A stretch of 62,624 nucleotides of DNA from Acidobacteriota bacterium (GCA_021800255.1 JAJYZC010000010.1:1-62624); one strand, 5' to 3'. Positions 1 through 9,873 are shown, numbered from the stretch's first letter. Made by a program: numbers and translations. The notes: generated by a model not told the origin, from the sequence alone.

Positions 1-62
1 AACTGCCATCACACTCACTTGAGTTGTGATAGAGAAGGGTCGTGCAGGCACACCTGCACTTT

Positions 63-78
63 ACCGCCGGGCGGCGGT
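63..78 (-). terminator. Possible hairpin downstream of the cold-shock gene
   Basis: A perfect 6-bp inverted repeat (ACCGCC / GGCGGT, 4-nt loop) lies about 28 bases past the stop of the minus-strand cold-shock gene. No T-run follows it on that strand, so termination is only a possibility. The rest of bases 1-105 shows no gene. Confidence 0.25.
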
Positions 79-105
79 CTGGTGGGAACGCCACCCCAAT
101 CGCTA

Positions 106-336
106 CTAGGCAGCGCTGTGGGCGCTATCGCGAAACCGGACTACGGAATCCGCTTGCGGGCCTTTCTGGCCCTCCACAATATCGAACTCGACTTCATCGC
201 CCTCTTTGAGCGTCTTATACCCATCCAACTGAATCGCAGAGTAGTGAACGAATACATCCGGCCCGTCTTCGCGTCCGATGAATCCGTAGCCCTTGGCGTT
301 GTTAAACCACTTGACCTTTCCTTTGTACTGAGCCAC
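106..336 (-). CDS. Cold-shock protein (CspA family)
   Basis: A 76-residue single-domain cold-shock protein that should bind single-stranded RNA/DNA as a chaperone in the cytoplasm. Both nucleic-acid-binding motifs are visible: RNP1-like KGYGFI near residue 15 and RNP2-like VFVHYSAI near residue 28, plus the opening [12 protein letters not shown] block. Length is normal for the family, with a short polar tail after the usual end. The start is a GTG at 334-336, preceded on the minus strand by AGGAAGGCAGGAA, a good ribosome site about five bases away. The upstream 337-534 gap is AT-rich and would hold the leader and promoter, but I cannot pair a -35 with a -10 convincingly. A second paralogue lies at 23788. 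Confidence 0.95.
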   Translation of the reverse strand: MAQYKGKVKWFNNAKGYGFIGREDGPDVFVHYSAIQLDGYKTLKEGDEVEFDIVEGQKGPQADSVVRFRDSAHSAA

Positions 337-534
337 AGGTTCCTGCCTTCCTTGGGTCTTGCAGAAATATGGTGAGCGACGGGGATTCTCCCACCTGTCA
401 ATTTTTAAGACGTGAAATTTTCAAGAAAGGTTTTTCGGCTTTCCACTTAAAATTTTCAGAAAGTGGCATTTCCTAGCGAAATGCCCCCCAGCTCGAAAGA
501 GAACCGCCGCAAACTGAATGGATTACCGCCGTCT

Positions 535-1239
535 CTACTTTTTTCTCTGGCCGGCTGTCAGCCGCGCGTAGAAGAGCACTCCGGCCAGGGTTTTACCGTC
601 CAGAATGGCGCCCTTCTTGATCATCTTGAGAAGATCGGAGAGCTTGACCAGGCGGAATTCGATCTGTTCATCCTCCTCCGGGCGGGCGTCGCCCGCCACT
701 AAACCCTCCGCCAGAAAAACCTTCATCGATTCGCCCAAAAAACCTGGGCTGGCGTAATACTCAAGGAGAAGCTGCCATTTTCGGGCGCGATAGCCGGTCT
801 CCTCGGCCAGCTCGCGCTGCGCACCCGCCAGCGGATCCTCGCCGGGCTCGAGCGTGCCCGCCGGCAGCTCCCACAGAAACTGGTTGGCAGGATGGCGGTA
901 CTGCCGTTCGATCACAATCCAGGGGTTCTTCCTGTTCTTGGAGCCGTCGACAGCCAGAATGACCACGCTGCCGTTGTGGCGAATCACATCGCGTTCGCTC
1001 AGTTTGCCGCCGGGTTCGATGATCCTATCGCGAACGACGCGAAAGAGCGGTCCGCGGTACGCGGTTTTAGAGTGAAGCACCCGCGCCGTGGCTGCGGCAG
1101 CGCCATGCGCAGATGTCTTTGCTCCCTTCTTCACCTTCCCCGGTTTAACTTTCCTCAGATCCAGGGCGGTGATCCGGCCAACCGCGGCGGCCTTTGCCGG
1201 GTTCGCCTTCTTTGCCTTCGCCTTTTCATTTTTGTGCAT
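535..1239 (-). CDS. NUDIX hydrolase (ADP-ribose pyrophosphatase-like) with basic N-terminal extension
   Basis: A 234-residue NUDIX hydrolase. The NUDIX box spans about residues 128-150 (G at 128, then REL and EETGY), the Mg-binding helix that cleaves nucleoside diphosphates linked to another group. The ELPAG stretch before the box is typical of the ADP-sugar pyrophosphatase branch (NudF-like); ADP-ribose is the likely substrate by family, not shown by sequence. The first 60 or so residues are an unusual Lys/Ala/Pro-rich tail resembling a histone-H1-like tail and are not part of the fold, so the translation start could be further in. The ATG at 1237-1239 is the longest choice. It is divergent from bshC. 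Confidence 0.9.
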   Translation of the reverse strand: MHKNEKAKAKKANPAKAAAVGRITALDLRKVKPGKVKKGAKTSAHGAAAATARVLHSKTAYRGPLFRVVRDRIIEPGGKLSERDVIRHNGSVVILAVDGSKNRKNPWIVIERQYRHPANQFLWELPAGTLEPGEDPLAGAQRELAEETGYRARKWQLLLEYYASPGFLGESMKVFLAEGLVAGDARPEEDEQIEFRLVKLSDLLKMIKKGAILDGKTLAGVLFYARLTAGQRKK

Positions 1240-1454
1240 CTCGGCTCCCGTCTCTCAGCACGCATTCGCCGGCATCGCCACCGGGCAGAGCCCATAAAGC
1301 GCGGTTCATAAAAAAAGTATACGCAGCGTGTCTGTTACCGCTTTCAACAGACGGTGGTTGTGCATCGATTGCCGCGGCATGGCATCCTTATGAGGAGCCG
1401 AACTTTAATTCCGCATTCTTGCCCGGACTTGCTCGCGAGGCCAATGAACCGCAG

Positions 1455-3095
1455 GTGAACGAATTGCCGACTGCAGAGCGTTACCCCATCACCATAGCGC
1501 CGGGACAGAGCCGGCTCTTTCTGGATTTTTGCGCCGCCGGTCCCGCGGTGCGCTCTTTCTATCCCTGGTTAGCAACCTCGACGGCGGCCGAGTCCGGCCG
1601 AGGGCAGCGGCCAGAGCTTCCCGCGCACTGGGCGGAACTGGCCGGTCTCATCGCTGCGCAAAACTCCTCTCCCGCCGCCGGGCCTGCTCTTGAAGCACTG
1701 GCCCGGGGCGCAGGGACCGTCGTTACCGGCCAGCAGGTAGGGATCTTCGGAGGGCCGCTGTTCACGCCCTTCAAAGCGGCTACGGCCATCGCCCGCGCCC
1801 GCCAATTGACGGCCGAGGGCCATCCGCACACCGCCATCTTCTGGCTGGCAAGCGAGGACCACGATTTCGCCGAGATCAACCACATTACCTTTCCCGCCGG
1901 CCGGGAGCCGGCCGAGCTGGTCTACGCCAAAGCGCCGGAAGCGCCGCGCCCGGTGGGCAGCTTGGCGCTCGATGAGACGATCGTGCCCCTGGTGGAACGA
2001 GCCATCCAACTGATCGGCGTTTCCGGGGCTGCCGAAGAACTGGCGCACGCCTACCGGCCCGGACGCACCTTCGCTCAGGCCTTTGCGGACTTTTACGCAA
2101 AGATATTTTCCCCGCTCGGCCTTCTGATTCTCGATGCACACAGCCGCGCCATTCATCGCCTGGGCGCGCCGGTTTTGCGCGCGGGCTTGGAGCGCGCCGA
2201 TGAGCTGCACGCGGCGCTCCTCGAACGTAATCGCGCTCTCGAAACCGCTGGCTATCACGCCCAAGTGGCTGTGGCAGCGCAGTCGAGCCTGCTGTTTTTA
2301 ATCGATGAGAAGACCGGCGAGCGGCTGGCTTTGAAGCGCATCGCGCCCACCGCCGCCGAGCCGGACGGGCTTTGGCAAACAGCGGGGCAAGGCGGATCGA
2401 GAAGCTTTTCCACCGCCGAACTCCTGGGAATTCTGGATGCCGAGCCTGAGCGCATCTCGCCTTCGGCGCTGCTACGCCCCGTTTTTCAGGACTTTCTCCT
2501 GTGCCCGTCGTTGGTTGCCGGCGGCCCGGCAGAGATCGCGTACTACGCGCAAAACGCCGTGCTCTATGAGCGCATTTTGGGCCGGGCTACGCCTGCCGAG
2601 CCGCGTTTCTCGGCCACACTCATCGAGCCCGCGGCCGGCGAACTGCTGCGCAAGCACAATCTGACGCTGGAGCAGGTTTTCGCTGATGAAAGCGCCGGCT
2701 CGCTGGCGCTCAAGCTCGCCTCCCGCTCCATGCCAGCCGAGACCAAGCAAAAACTGGCTGCAGCAGGCAGCGCCTTCGACGCCGAGTTGACGGCTCTGGT
2801 GGAGTGGATGCAGTCGCAGGACAAGGGGCTGGGGCAGTCGGCTGAAACCGCGGCGGGCAAGATGCGCTACCAGATGAACCGCCTGAGGACCCTGGCCGCC
2901 AACTTCCAACTGCAGCGCGAGTCCACGCTCACGCGCCACGCCAACGCCATCTTCAACGCGCTCTATCCCGGCGGCATTTTGCAGGAGCGGGTTTACGGCG
3001 CGGCCTACTATTTCGCGCGCTACGGGCTGGATCTGGCGGAAACGCTTTGCGGGCAGGCAGCACAGTGCGCCGGACATACCGCGCTTTGGCTATGA
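1455..3095 (+). CDS. bshC: Bacillithiol biosynthesis cysteine-adding enzyme BshC
   Basis: BshC joins cysteine to glucosaminyl-malate in the last step of bacillithiol synthesis, making the low-molecular-weight thiol used instead of glutathione. The protein matches the family along its length: YPIT...SRLFLDF near the start, VTGQQVGIFGGPLFT, FWLASEDHDFAEINH, and the C-terminal helical region with RQM/QMNRLRTL and a final YGL-type segment. The frame is open upstream to 1194, but that part overlaps the divergent NUDIX gene and is not BshC-like. Between it and the first conserved residues there is no in-frame ATG, so I chose GTG 1455; TTG 1419 and TTG 1464 are alternatives. At about 546 residues the length is normal. 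No other bsh gene is in the window. Confidence 0.88.
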   Translation: MNELPTAERYPITIAPGQSRLFLDFCAAGPAVRSFYPWLATSTAAESGRGQRPELPAHWAELAGLIAAQNSSPAAGPALEALARGAGTVVTGQQVGIFGGPLFTPFKAATAIARARQLTAEGHPHTAIFWLASEDHDFAEINHITFPAGREPAELVYAKAPEAPRPVGSLALDETIVPLVERAIQLIGVSGAAEELAHAYRPGRTFAQAFADFYAKIFSPLGLLILDAHSRAIHRLGAPVLRAGLERADELHAALLERNRALETAGYHAQVAVAAQSSLLFLIDEKTGERLALKRIAPTAAEPDGLWQTAGQGGSRSFSTAELLGILDAEPERISPSALLRPVFQDFLLCPSLVAGGPAEIAYYAQNAVLYERILGRATPAEPRFSATLIEPAAGELLRKHNLTLEQVFADESAGSLALKLASRSMPAETKQKLAAAGSAFDAELTALVEWMQSQDKGLGQSAETAAGKMRYQMNRLRTLAANFQLQRESTLTRHANAIFNALYPGGILQERVYGAAYYFARYGLDLAETLCGQAAQCAGHTALWL

Positions 3096-3502
3096 GAAAC
3101 ATGGGGCAGGGATCAGAAGCCAGGGTCGCACCCTTTCTGAACACAATTCTTACTTGCTCTCCAAGAACAATCGTGCCCGTCCGGCGGTCCGGTTTTTCTC
3201 TGTCATTCTCGTTGCTGTCCCATCTGGCCGGCACAATTCCTCTATCGAACTGCACCACCGGCGCCTCCGGAGTGAATCCCGTTGTTCGGCGTAGCTTATG
3301 GCTGTGGCCCAGAGCGCGGCGTTGGGCGCACCACCGCCTGCACCCGCTTCCCCTATCGCGCGTGCGCGTTGCGGGAAGATTTGCTCCGGGAACCGGCTCG
3401 ACACGGCGTAGGGCATCTGCCCTCCGCATACGCGCAGGCGTTCCGTACCGTAATGACGTCCCGCTTCAGAGTGCGGGGTTTTCTGGCAAACAGCTTTCGG
3501 CT
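3096..3502. other. Intergenic stretch, no gene recognised
   Basis: About 400 bases after bshC. Several short open frames exist on both strands but none has a recognisable domain, a good ribosome site or a sensible composition. I see no tRNA or known small-RNA motif. Confidence 0.5.
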
Positions 3503-3619
3503 TTACTCATTTTGAGCGTCGGCTTGCTGGTCCTGCGAGCGAGATCGTTGCATGGTCGCCAGAATCGCTGGACCTATCACCATCAACACAAAGGCCATAC
3601 CGACCAGGAAATCGAACAT
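3503..3619 (-). CDS. 38-residue single-pass membrane peptide
   Basis: A very small open frame. It starts with MFDFLVGMAFVLMVIGPAI, a clear membrane-spanning segment (residues 4-22), followed by a hydrophilic tail rich in Gln, Asp, Arg and Ser and a TAA stop. A good ribosome site, CAGGAG, sits seven bases before the ATG (3617-3619). Layout (short N-terminus, one helix, charged C-terminal tail) is typical of small membrane proteins that bind larger membrane complexes, but nothing indicates a partner. No gene is directly adjacent. Evidence is the start signal and amphipathic layout only. Confidence 0.6.
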   Translation of the reverse strand: MFDFLVGMAFVLMVIGPAILATMQRSRSQDQQADAQNE

Positions 3620-3938
3620 AGGGAAGCTCCTGGGCTGCGGCATTTCTCTGCGGCCGCAATGGATGAATCATAGCGCAAGAACCAGATCAATGGGGGAAAA
3701 CCAAGGTACCCAATCGCGGAAAACTTCGTAATCAGCTTTCACCATTTGTATTCATTGAACGCTTATGAAGCCGTGGCAATGCTTATGGAACCGCCCGGCG
3801 CTTGCCGGGGGCGCATACCGGGTCCCGCCTACGGCGCTTCCTCTTCGGCAAAATCCGCCTCACGGCGGGAAGATGAGAATTTGCGTGGCGCCATCGAGCG
3901 CGTGCGTTCAGAAACATTGCCCATCGTGCAAGGGCGGT
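3620..3938. other. Intergenic stretch, no gene recognised
   Basis: About 320 bases between the 38-residue peptide gene and the 3' end of mscL. It would contain the promoter of the small peptide (minus strand) and any mscL terminator. I see no convincing gene, promoter pair or strong hairpin. Confidence 0.45.
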
Positions 3939-4343
3939 TCAGCCTACCGGCTGCGCACAATGAGCGCACCGGCGCGCGGCGAGCGGAATCTCGCTGAGGC
4001 ACTCGGGGCAGGATTTTGTTGTGGGGGCGGGAGGCGCGACAGGCTTTTTGAACCGCGCCTGCACGGCGTTCATGGGCATGACAATCCCGAAATAGATCGC
4101 CGCGGCGACAATCAGGAATGAGACCGCGGCGTTGAGAAAGTTGCCCACTTTGATCTGGCCGCCAGCCACGTGCAGGATGACGCCGCTGAAGTCGGGCTTG
4201 CCAACGGTGGCGGCGATCAGAGGGTTAATCACATCGCCGACCAGGGAGTTGACGATGGCGTTGAATGCGGCGCCGAGGATTACGGCTACCGCCAGGTCCA
4301 CTACGTTTCCGCGCAAAATAAAATCCCGGAAGCCTTTGAGCAT
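3939..4343 (-). CDS. mscL: Large-conductance mechanosensitive channel MscL with C-terminal zinc ribbon
   Basis: A 134-residue MscL, the pentameric inner-membrane channel that releases solutes on osmotic downshock. The N-terminus MLKGFRDFILRGNVVDLAVA is the classic amphipathic helix plus TM1, followed by NPLIA and a second helix near residues 70-95. The cytoplasmic end differs from E. coli MscL: after a Pro/Ala linker there is a treble-clef-like zinc ribbon with two pairs of cysteines (CPEC and CAHC). The frame is open to 4412, but ATG 4341-4343 matches the family start and has AGGAGG just upstream. The neighbouring gene upstream (4483) is on the same strand but 139 bases away. Confidence 0.93.
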   Translation of the reverse strand: MLKGFRDFILRGNVVDLAVAVILGAAFNAIVNSLVGDVINPLIAATVGKPDFSGVILHVAGGQIKVGNFLNAAVSFLIVAAAIYFGIVMPMNAVQARFKKPVAPPAPTTKSCPECLSEIPLAARRCAHCAQPVG

Positions 4344-4482
4344 GGCTACCTCCTGCACGTCAGGAATAAGGCCGGAGGGGCGGAACTGGAGATGGAATTC
4401 CCAGCCGTCCAAGCGCCGGCGTGGCGTGCGCTCTGCTCATGCTACACGCACAAACCGGGAACCGTGAACAGGTACTGCCGGC

Positions 4483-4776
4483 TCAAGGGAGAATGAGCAA
4501 AACGACGATCGTGACCAGGATCATCAGGTCAGCGTAGAGCAGGATGAGTACGCTGGCGTGATAAAAGCTCCAGTTTCGCTGTAAGCAGCGGGCGGTTTCG
4601 CCCATTCCCCAGGCGGCGGCGAGGAGAGACAGAATCTGCCAGTGCGATCCGTGCAAACTCTGAATATAGGGGAACCCGGCGAGGCGCAATCCGGCCGCAA
4701 AGGCGCCCAGCGACAGAAAAACGCCCCGCGCCAGTGACTTTTCGCGGAGGCGAAAGATGGCGAAGTGGGGAAGCAC
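4483..4776 (-). CDS. Small integral membrane protein, unknown function
   Basis: A 97-residue protein with about three hydrophobic segments (roughly residues 17-35, 46-60 and 72-96), the last running to the C-terminus and rich in Leu, Ile and Val. It starts 27 bases after the stop of mtnA on the same strand, so it is probably the second gene of an mtnA operon. I do not recognise a family. It is unlikely to be a shadow frame: the opposite frame is broken there and the hydrophobic pattern is consistent. Confidence 0.6.
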   Translation of the reverse strand: MLPHFAIFRLREKSLARGVFLSLGAFAAGLRLAGFPYIQSLHGSHWQILSLLAAAWGMGETARCLQRNWSFYHASVLILLYADLMILVTIVVLLILP

Positions 4777-4803
4777 GGCTCTTACAACTGTAGCCGTTCC
4801 AGC

Positions 4804-5853
<1,050 letters not shown>

Positions 5854-6031
5854 GCAACTCTAGTGTAAACCGCCGGTTGAGACCGAGCAGACGACGCCCC
5901 GGAAAGTCAACAGGCGGTTTCTTCATTCCCTGGACGGGGGGGCTTTGCGCCCTAGCCGTTAATCGAAAGGGCAACTGATACGCAGCGAAGAGCCGTGCAG
6001 GATTTTTTGAAATGGAGGAGGAATAGGACAT

Positions 6032-7285
6032 ATGGCAACACGATCCACACCACCGGCGGCAGGTGCGCCCAGCTATCTTGTGCCGTTCATCACGGTCACC
6101 GTTCTATTCGGCTTCTTCGGGTTCCTGACCAACTTGAACAGCAACCTGATGCCGCAGGTCAAGTCGATCTTCCATCTGAACTACGGGGCGGCCATGGCGG
6201 TTACGGTGGCGTGGTTCTTCGCCTACCTGGTGTTCTCGGTTCCCAGTGCCCGGCTGATCGACGCCATCGGCTACAAACACACCATGGTGATTTCGCTGTT
6301 CGTGATGACGGCGGGCGCGCTGCTGTTTGTGCCTGCGGCCCGGATGGTGAGCTTCCCGCTATTTATGGCGGCCATCTTCGTGCTCGCCGCCGGCGTCACC
6401 GCCTTGCAGACGTCAGCCAATCCTTATGTTTCGATTCTGGGGCCGGAGCATAGCGCCCCCGCGCGGCTTACGCTGTCGCAAGCCTTCAACTCCCTGGGCG
6501 CGGCTTTAGCGCCGCTGGTGGTGGTTCACTTTATCCTCGCCAACCCCGACAAAACAGCCAGCCCGGCAAGCACCGCAAAGACCGTGCAGGGGCCTTACAT
6601 CGTGATTGCCGGCGTTCTCCTGTTGCTGGGCATGGCCATCCTGTTCATGAACCTGCCGGCCGTTGTCGCGGCCCGGTCCTCCAATGACGCCAAGACCGGC
6701 GGCGCGGAGATGCGCCGCAGCATCTGGAGCTATCGTCACACCGTGCTGGGCATGGTGGGGATCTTCTTCTATGTCGGCATCGAGATCGCGCTGGCCGCCA
6801 TCGCCATCGATTACTTCCGCAGCCAGGGCATTACGAGCGGAGATACGATTGCCTTTCTCGCCTTGCTCTACTATCTGCTGATCGGCGCCGGGCGGTTTGT
6901 GGGCACTGTGCTCATGAAGTGGATCCAGGCGCACATTCTGCTCGCCTTCCTCGGCTTCTGCGGCATCGCCCTGCTGCTGATCTCCATGTTTTCTCACGGG
7001 GCCACCGCGGCCTGGACGCTGGTGCTGTGCGGCGCGGCCAACTCCATCATGTACCCGACCATCTTTGCGCTGGGCATCGCCGAGCTGGGGCCCCGGACCA
7101 GCGAAGGCTCGGGCATCGTCACCATGGGCAACTTCGGCGGCGCGGTCATTCCCTTTTTATTGGGCGCGCTGGCAGACAAGGTGGGCATTCAATACGCCTT
7201 CACCGTGCCCATCCTCTGCTACCTGTTCGTTTCGTACTACGGATTGTCAGGCTGCAAGCCCAACCGTTCCGCGAAGGCGGCCTAA
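6032..7285 (+). CDS. FucP-type MFS sugar transporter (fucose:H+/glucose-galactose family)
   Basis: A 417-residue major facilitator protein of the FHS (fucose-galactose-glucose:H+ symporter) family, imported sugar probably glucose, galactose or fucose. Evidence: about 12 hydrophobic segments, the early FGFFGFLTNLNSNLMP stretch with acid-poor TM1, the family-defining QTSANPYVSILGP loop, RLTLSQAFNSLG, and a C-terminal half with YPTIFALGIAELG and GNFGGAVIPF. The ATG has AGGAGG 11 bases upstream. The substrate is not decided by sequence; galK at 20.8 kb and the glucan phosphorylase at 18.8 kb make a hexose plausible. It is divergent from mtnA, with a 178-base shared upstream region. Confidence 0.9.
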   Translation: MATRSTPPAAGAPSYLVPFITVTVLFGFFGFLTNLNSNLMPQVKSIFHLNYGAAMAVTVAWFFAYLVFSVPSARLIDAIGYKHTMVISLFVMTAGALLFVPAARMVSFPLFMAAIFVLAAGVTALQTSANPYVSILGPEHSAPARLTLSQAFNSLGAALAPLVVVHFILANPDKTASPASTAKTVQGPYIVIAGVLLLLGMAILFMNLPAVVAARSSNDAKTGGAEMRRSIWSYRHTVLGMVGIFFYVGIEIALAAIAIDYFRSQGITSGDTIAFLALLYYLLIGAGRFVGTVLMKWIQAHILLAFLGFCGIALLLISMFSHGATAAWTLVLCGAANSIMYPTIFALGIAELGPRTSEGSGIVTMGNFGGAVIPFLLGALADKVGIQYAFTVPILCYLFVSYYGLSGCKPNRSAKAA

Positions 7286-7451
7286 GCCGGGCGGCTTCCC
7301 TGCCCCTGCGCCGGCTTTGGGAGCGTGTGCTTTGCGGGGCCGTGCGCCCGTCGCGTCTCTGCTGTGCATTGCAGCGGCCCACACCCAACACGAGGGTGTC
7401 TGGACTTCTCTGCGCCGTGCTGCGTACAGTGGTTTCAAGCGTATAACCCGG

Positions 7452-7577
7452 TTTACGGCATTTTCGCAAATACTGGGAACGATTGAGAGCCGCGAAAGTG
7501 GATTTTTCTTGAAGAAAAATCCACTCAGCAGGAGCGGTTCCGGTCTACACCTTTTCCGAATTTCGAAAATGCGATAA
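7452..7577. repeat. MITE-like inverted-repeat element, copy 1
   Basis: An approximately 126-bp element bounded by near-identical inverted ends (GCATTTTCGCAAATACTG at the left; reverse complement of the right end begins GCATTTTCGAAATTCGG). The interior includes GGGAACGATTGAGAGCCG, a hairpin of GTGGATTTTTCTT / AAGAAAAATCCAC, and AGGAGCGGTTCCGGTCTAC. Copies lie at 34423 (inverted orientation, about 85% alike by eye) and 59068 (ends only). It sits in the 318-base gap between the two transporter genes and encodes no protein. Confidence 0.8.
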
Positions 7578-7603
7578 GCGCATGACTATGGGAGGAACCG
7601 CAC

Positions 7604-9424
7604 GTGCCTAACCCAACCGTCGTTGACTGGCTGATGCCCACGCTTTATCTCTTCTTTGCGATCAGCATCGGCTATGGCCTGCGCCCCTCGGTGACAACCA
7701 GCGCGGCCTTCACGCAGGCGGGGCGCACAATGCCGGCATGGCTCTGCGCGTTGGCCTTTCTGGGCGCGGGCGTGGGTTCGGAGCAGGTGATCGTGATGGG
7801 CGCGGCGGGGGCCCACTACGGCCTCGCCAGCATCCCCTTCTATTGCCTGGGAGCCGTGCCGGCGCTGCTGTTTACGGGCCTGTTCATGATGCCGCTTTAC
7901 TACGGATCGAAGGCCCGCTCGACCCCGGAGTTCCTGCGCCTGCGCTTTGACGAGAAGACGCGCGCGCTCAACGCTGTCCTCTTCGCGGCGGTCACGGTCT
8001 TCGCCGCGGGAATCTCGCTTTACGCAACGGCGCGGCTGATCCAGGCGCTGCACGTCTTCGACGCCGCTTTCAACAGGCTGCACCTGGGGCCCGATGGGAG
8101 CTTGATCGTGACCATGGCGCTGCCCGCGGCGGTGGTGCTCTTGTACATTCTGCTCAGCGGGCTCGCGGGCGCGATGTACAACCAGGGGATGCAGTTTTGC
8201 CTCCTTATGGCCGGTTTTCTGCCCATAGTGTTCCTGGGGCTTAAAAAGATCGGCGGCTGGCGCGGACTGAAGGCTATCGCGCCAATGGCGGCGTATTTGC
8301 ATGCGTGGAACGGCGCAGCAGGCAGCGCGCATTCCCTGGGAATCGGCGCCATCGGCCTGGCCGCCGGATTGGGCATGGTCTTCGGGGCCGGTTACTGGTG
8401 CACAGACTTCAGGGTTCTACAAACCGCCATGGCCGCGGAGGATACAAACGCGGCGCGGCGTGCACCACTGATCGCGGCGTCCGCGATGATCGTGCTGCCC
8501 CTGGTGCTGATTCTGCCAAGCGTGATCGCCTCCGGTTTGCCCACCCCTCGAACCACCATCATCGTCAGCCAGTCAAACGGTTCAATCTACCACCAAATCA
8601 CGGTGGTGCCGCCGGCGGTCGCAGAGGGCCAGGGACTGGTGCCGGCCAAGGCCGAGCCGGCGACCGGCAAACCGATCAGGGATGCAAGCGGCCGCGTCGT
8701 GCTCGACTATGAGATGGCCATGCCCGCCGTTCTCGTGCATTTCTTGCCCACAGGACTGCTAGGGCTGGGGTTGACGGCATTGCTGGCCTGCCTGATGAGC
8801 GGCCTGGGGGCCGGCATCATGGCCTTCAGTACGGTTTTCACGTGCGATCTTTACCAGGCATACATGCGCAAGGACGCGGAGGACCGCCATCTTCTCGCGG
8901 CGGGCAAGTGGGCTGCCGCAGGCGCAATTTTGCTGGCGCTTGGCATCGCTTGCACTATCATTCGCTTCACCGGCATGGTAGACGCGGTGGTATTGCTCTT
9001 TGCCATCCTAGAGGCGCCCCAGTTGAGTACATTTCTGCTGGGCATGTTCTGGAAGCGGGCAACCGGCCACGGGGCTTTTGCGGGGCTGGCCGCAGGCGCC
9101 GCGGCAGCTATTCTGCACTACGGACTCACTCTGCCCGCCGCGGCGCAACCCGGCTGGAGCGGCGGATGGATTACCGTGCTCCATCGCTATCCGGACGGGC
9201 TGGCGCGGGCTTTCTGTACGGCAATCATAGCTTTCGGGGTCAGCTTCATCGTCACGGTGGCCGTCAGCCTTTGCACGCAGCCCAGGCCGGAGGCGGAACT
9301 GGCGGGGCTGGTGCATTCGCTCACCCCGCGGCCGCCAGGAGACGAAACTTGGTGGAAGCAGCCGGAGGCGCTGGCAGCCGGCATTCTCGTGGCCGCCATG
9401 GTGGTGAGCGTAATCTTTGGCTAA
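7604..9424 (+). CDS. Sodium:solute symporter family protein (SSS)
   Basis: A 606-residue, roughly 13-helix transporter of the sodium/solute symporter (SSF) family, inner membrane. Family features: YGLRPSVTTSAAFTQAGRTMPAW in TM1-loop-TM2 (replacing the usual N..DYFLAGR), the GSEQVIVMGAAGA segment, a long periplasmic insertion at roughly residues 310-365, and the GLGLTALLACLMSGLGAGIMAFSTVFTCDLY block that matches the Na2-site helix of the family. The start is GTG 7604 with GGGAGG eight bases upstream. Substrate cannot be assigned. A small membrane gene follows 14 bases later, so the two are probably co-transcribed. Confidence 0.88.
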   Translation: MPNPTVVDWLMPTLYLFFAISIGYGLRPSVTTSAAFTQAGRTMPAWLCALAFLGAGVGSEQVIVMGAAGAHYGLASIPFYCLGAVPALLFTGLFMMPLYYGSKARSTPEFLRLRFDEKTRALNAVLFAAVTVFAAGISLYATARLIQALHVFDAAFNRLHLGPDGSLIVTMALPAAVVLLYILLSGLAGAMYNQGMQFCLLMAGFLPIVFLGLKKIGGWRGLKAIAPMAAYLHAWNGAAGSAHSLGIGAIGLAAGLGMVFGAGYWCTDFRVLQTAMAAEDTNAARRAPLIAASAMIVLPLVLILPSVIASGLPTPRTTIIVSQSNGSIYHQITVVPPAVAEGQGLVPAKAEPATGKPIRDASGRVVLDYEMAMPAVLVHFLPTGLLGLGLTALLACLMSGLGAGIMAFSTVFTCDLYQAYMRKDAEDRHLLAAGKWAAAGAILLALGIACTIIRFTGMVDAVVLLFAILEAPQLSTFLLGMFWKRATGHGAFAGLAAGAAAAILHYGLTLPAAAQPGWSGGWITVLHRYPDGLARAFCTAIIAFGVSFIVTVAVSLCTQPRPEAELAGLVHSLTPRPPGDETWWKQPEALAAGILVAAMVVSVIFG

Positions 9425-9438
9425 GGAGAGACAACCGC

Positions 9439-9696
9439 ATGAATCTGGATTTGCGCATTCCCATGGGGATGATGTTTGCCATGATGGGGACGGTCCTGCT
9501 GGCTTTTGGTTTCACCACCACAAACAAACCGCAGTTCTACGCCAGAAGCCTGGGCATCGATGTGAATCTTTGGTGGGGAGTGGCGCTGCTCGCCTTCGGA
9601 CTGTGGATGACGGTGCTGGGCCGCCGCGGGCAGGCCCAAATTGAAAAACAGCGGCCGAGCGCACCAGGCAATAGCTTGGCGCAGCGGAAGAAGTGA
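9439..9696 (+). CDS. Small two-helix membrane protein next to the SSS transporter
   Basis: An 85-residue protein starting MNLDLRIPMGMMFAMMG, with two hydrophobic segments (about 10-26 and 42-60) separated by a short loop and followed by a basic tail. It begins 14 bases after the symporter stop, with AAGGAGAGACAACCGC as ribosome site, so it is probably translated with it. By position it may be an accessory or assembly subunit of the symporter, comparable in idea to small partners of other SSS proteins; that is inference. No domain name is assigned. Confidence 0.72.
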   Translation: MNLDLRIPMGMMFAMMGTVLLAFGFTTTNKPQFYARSLGIDVNLWWGVALLAFGLWMTVLGRRGQAQIEKQRPSAPGNSLAQRKK

Positions 9697-9845
9697 GCGC
9701 GCACGGAGCCGCGAGAAACGAAAAGCCGCGCACGCTCAGCCGCCCCGGCCGCGGCCAAAGCCATCTTCCCCTGACGCGCGCCGGCTGGTACGCAAACCAT
9801 TCTTCGCGAACCACAGGAGCCTGACCCGCAGCGCGCACGATGTTT

Positions 9846-9873
9846 TTGTTGCCCGTCTATTCACGTCTATGCA
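9846..9873 (+). promoter_or_regulatory. Possible sigma70 promoter of bfr
   Basis: TTGTTG, a 16-base spacer and TATGCA (overlapping CAATAAT) lie just before the bacterioferritin start. If used, transcription would begin within a few bases of the ATG, which also has no clear Shine-Dalgarno site, suggesting a leaderless or very short leader. Pattern match only. Confidence 0.3.

Noticed and set aside
1194..1454. N-terminal extension of bshC
   Set aside because: It overlaps the divergent NUDIX gene and shows no BshC-like sequence; no ATG exists in frame nearer the domain, so GTG 1455 was preferred.
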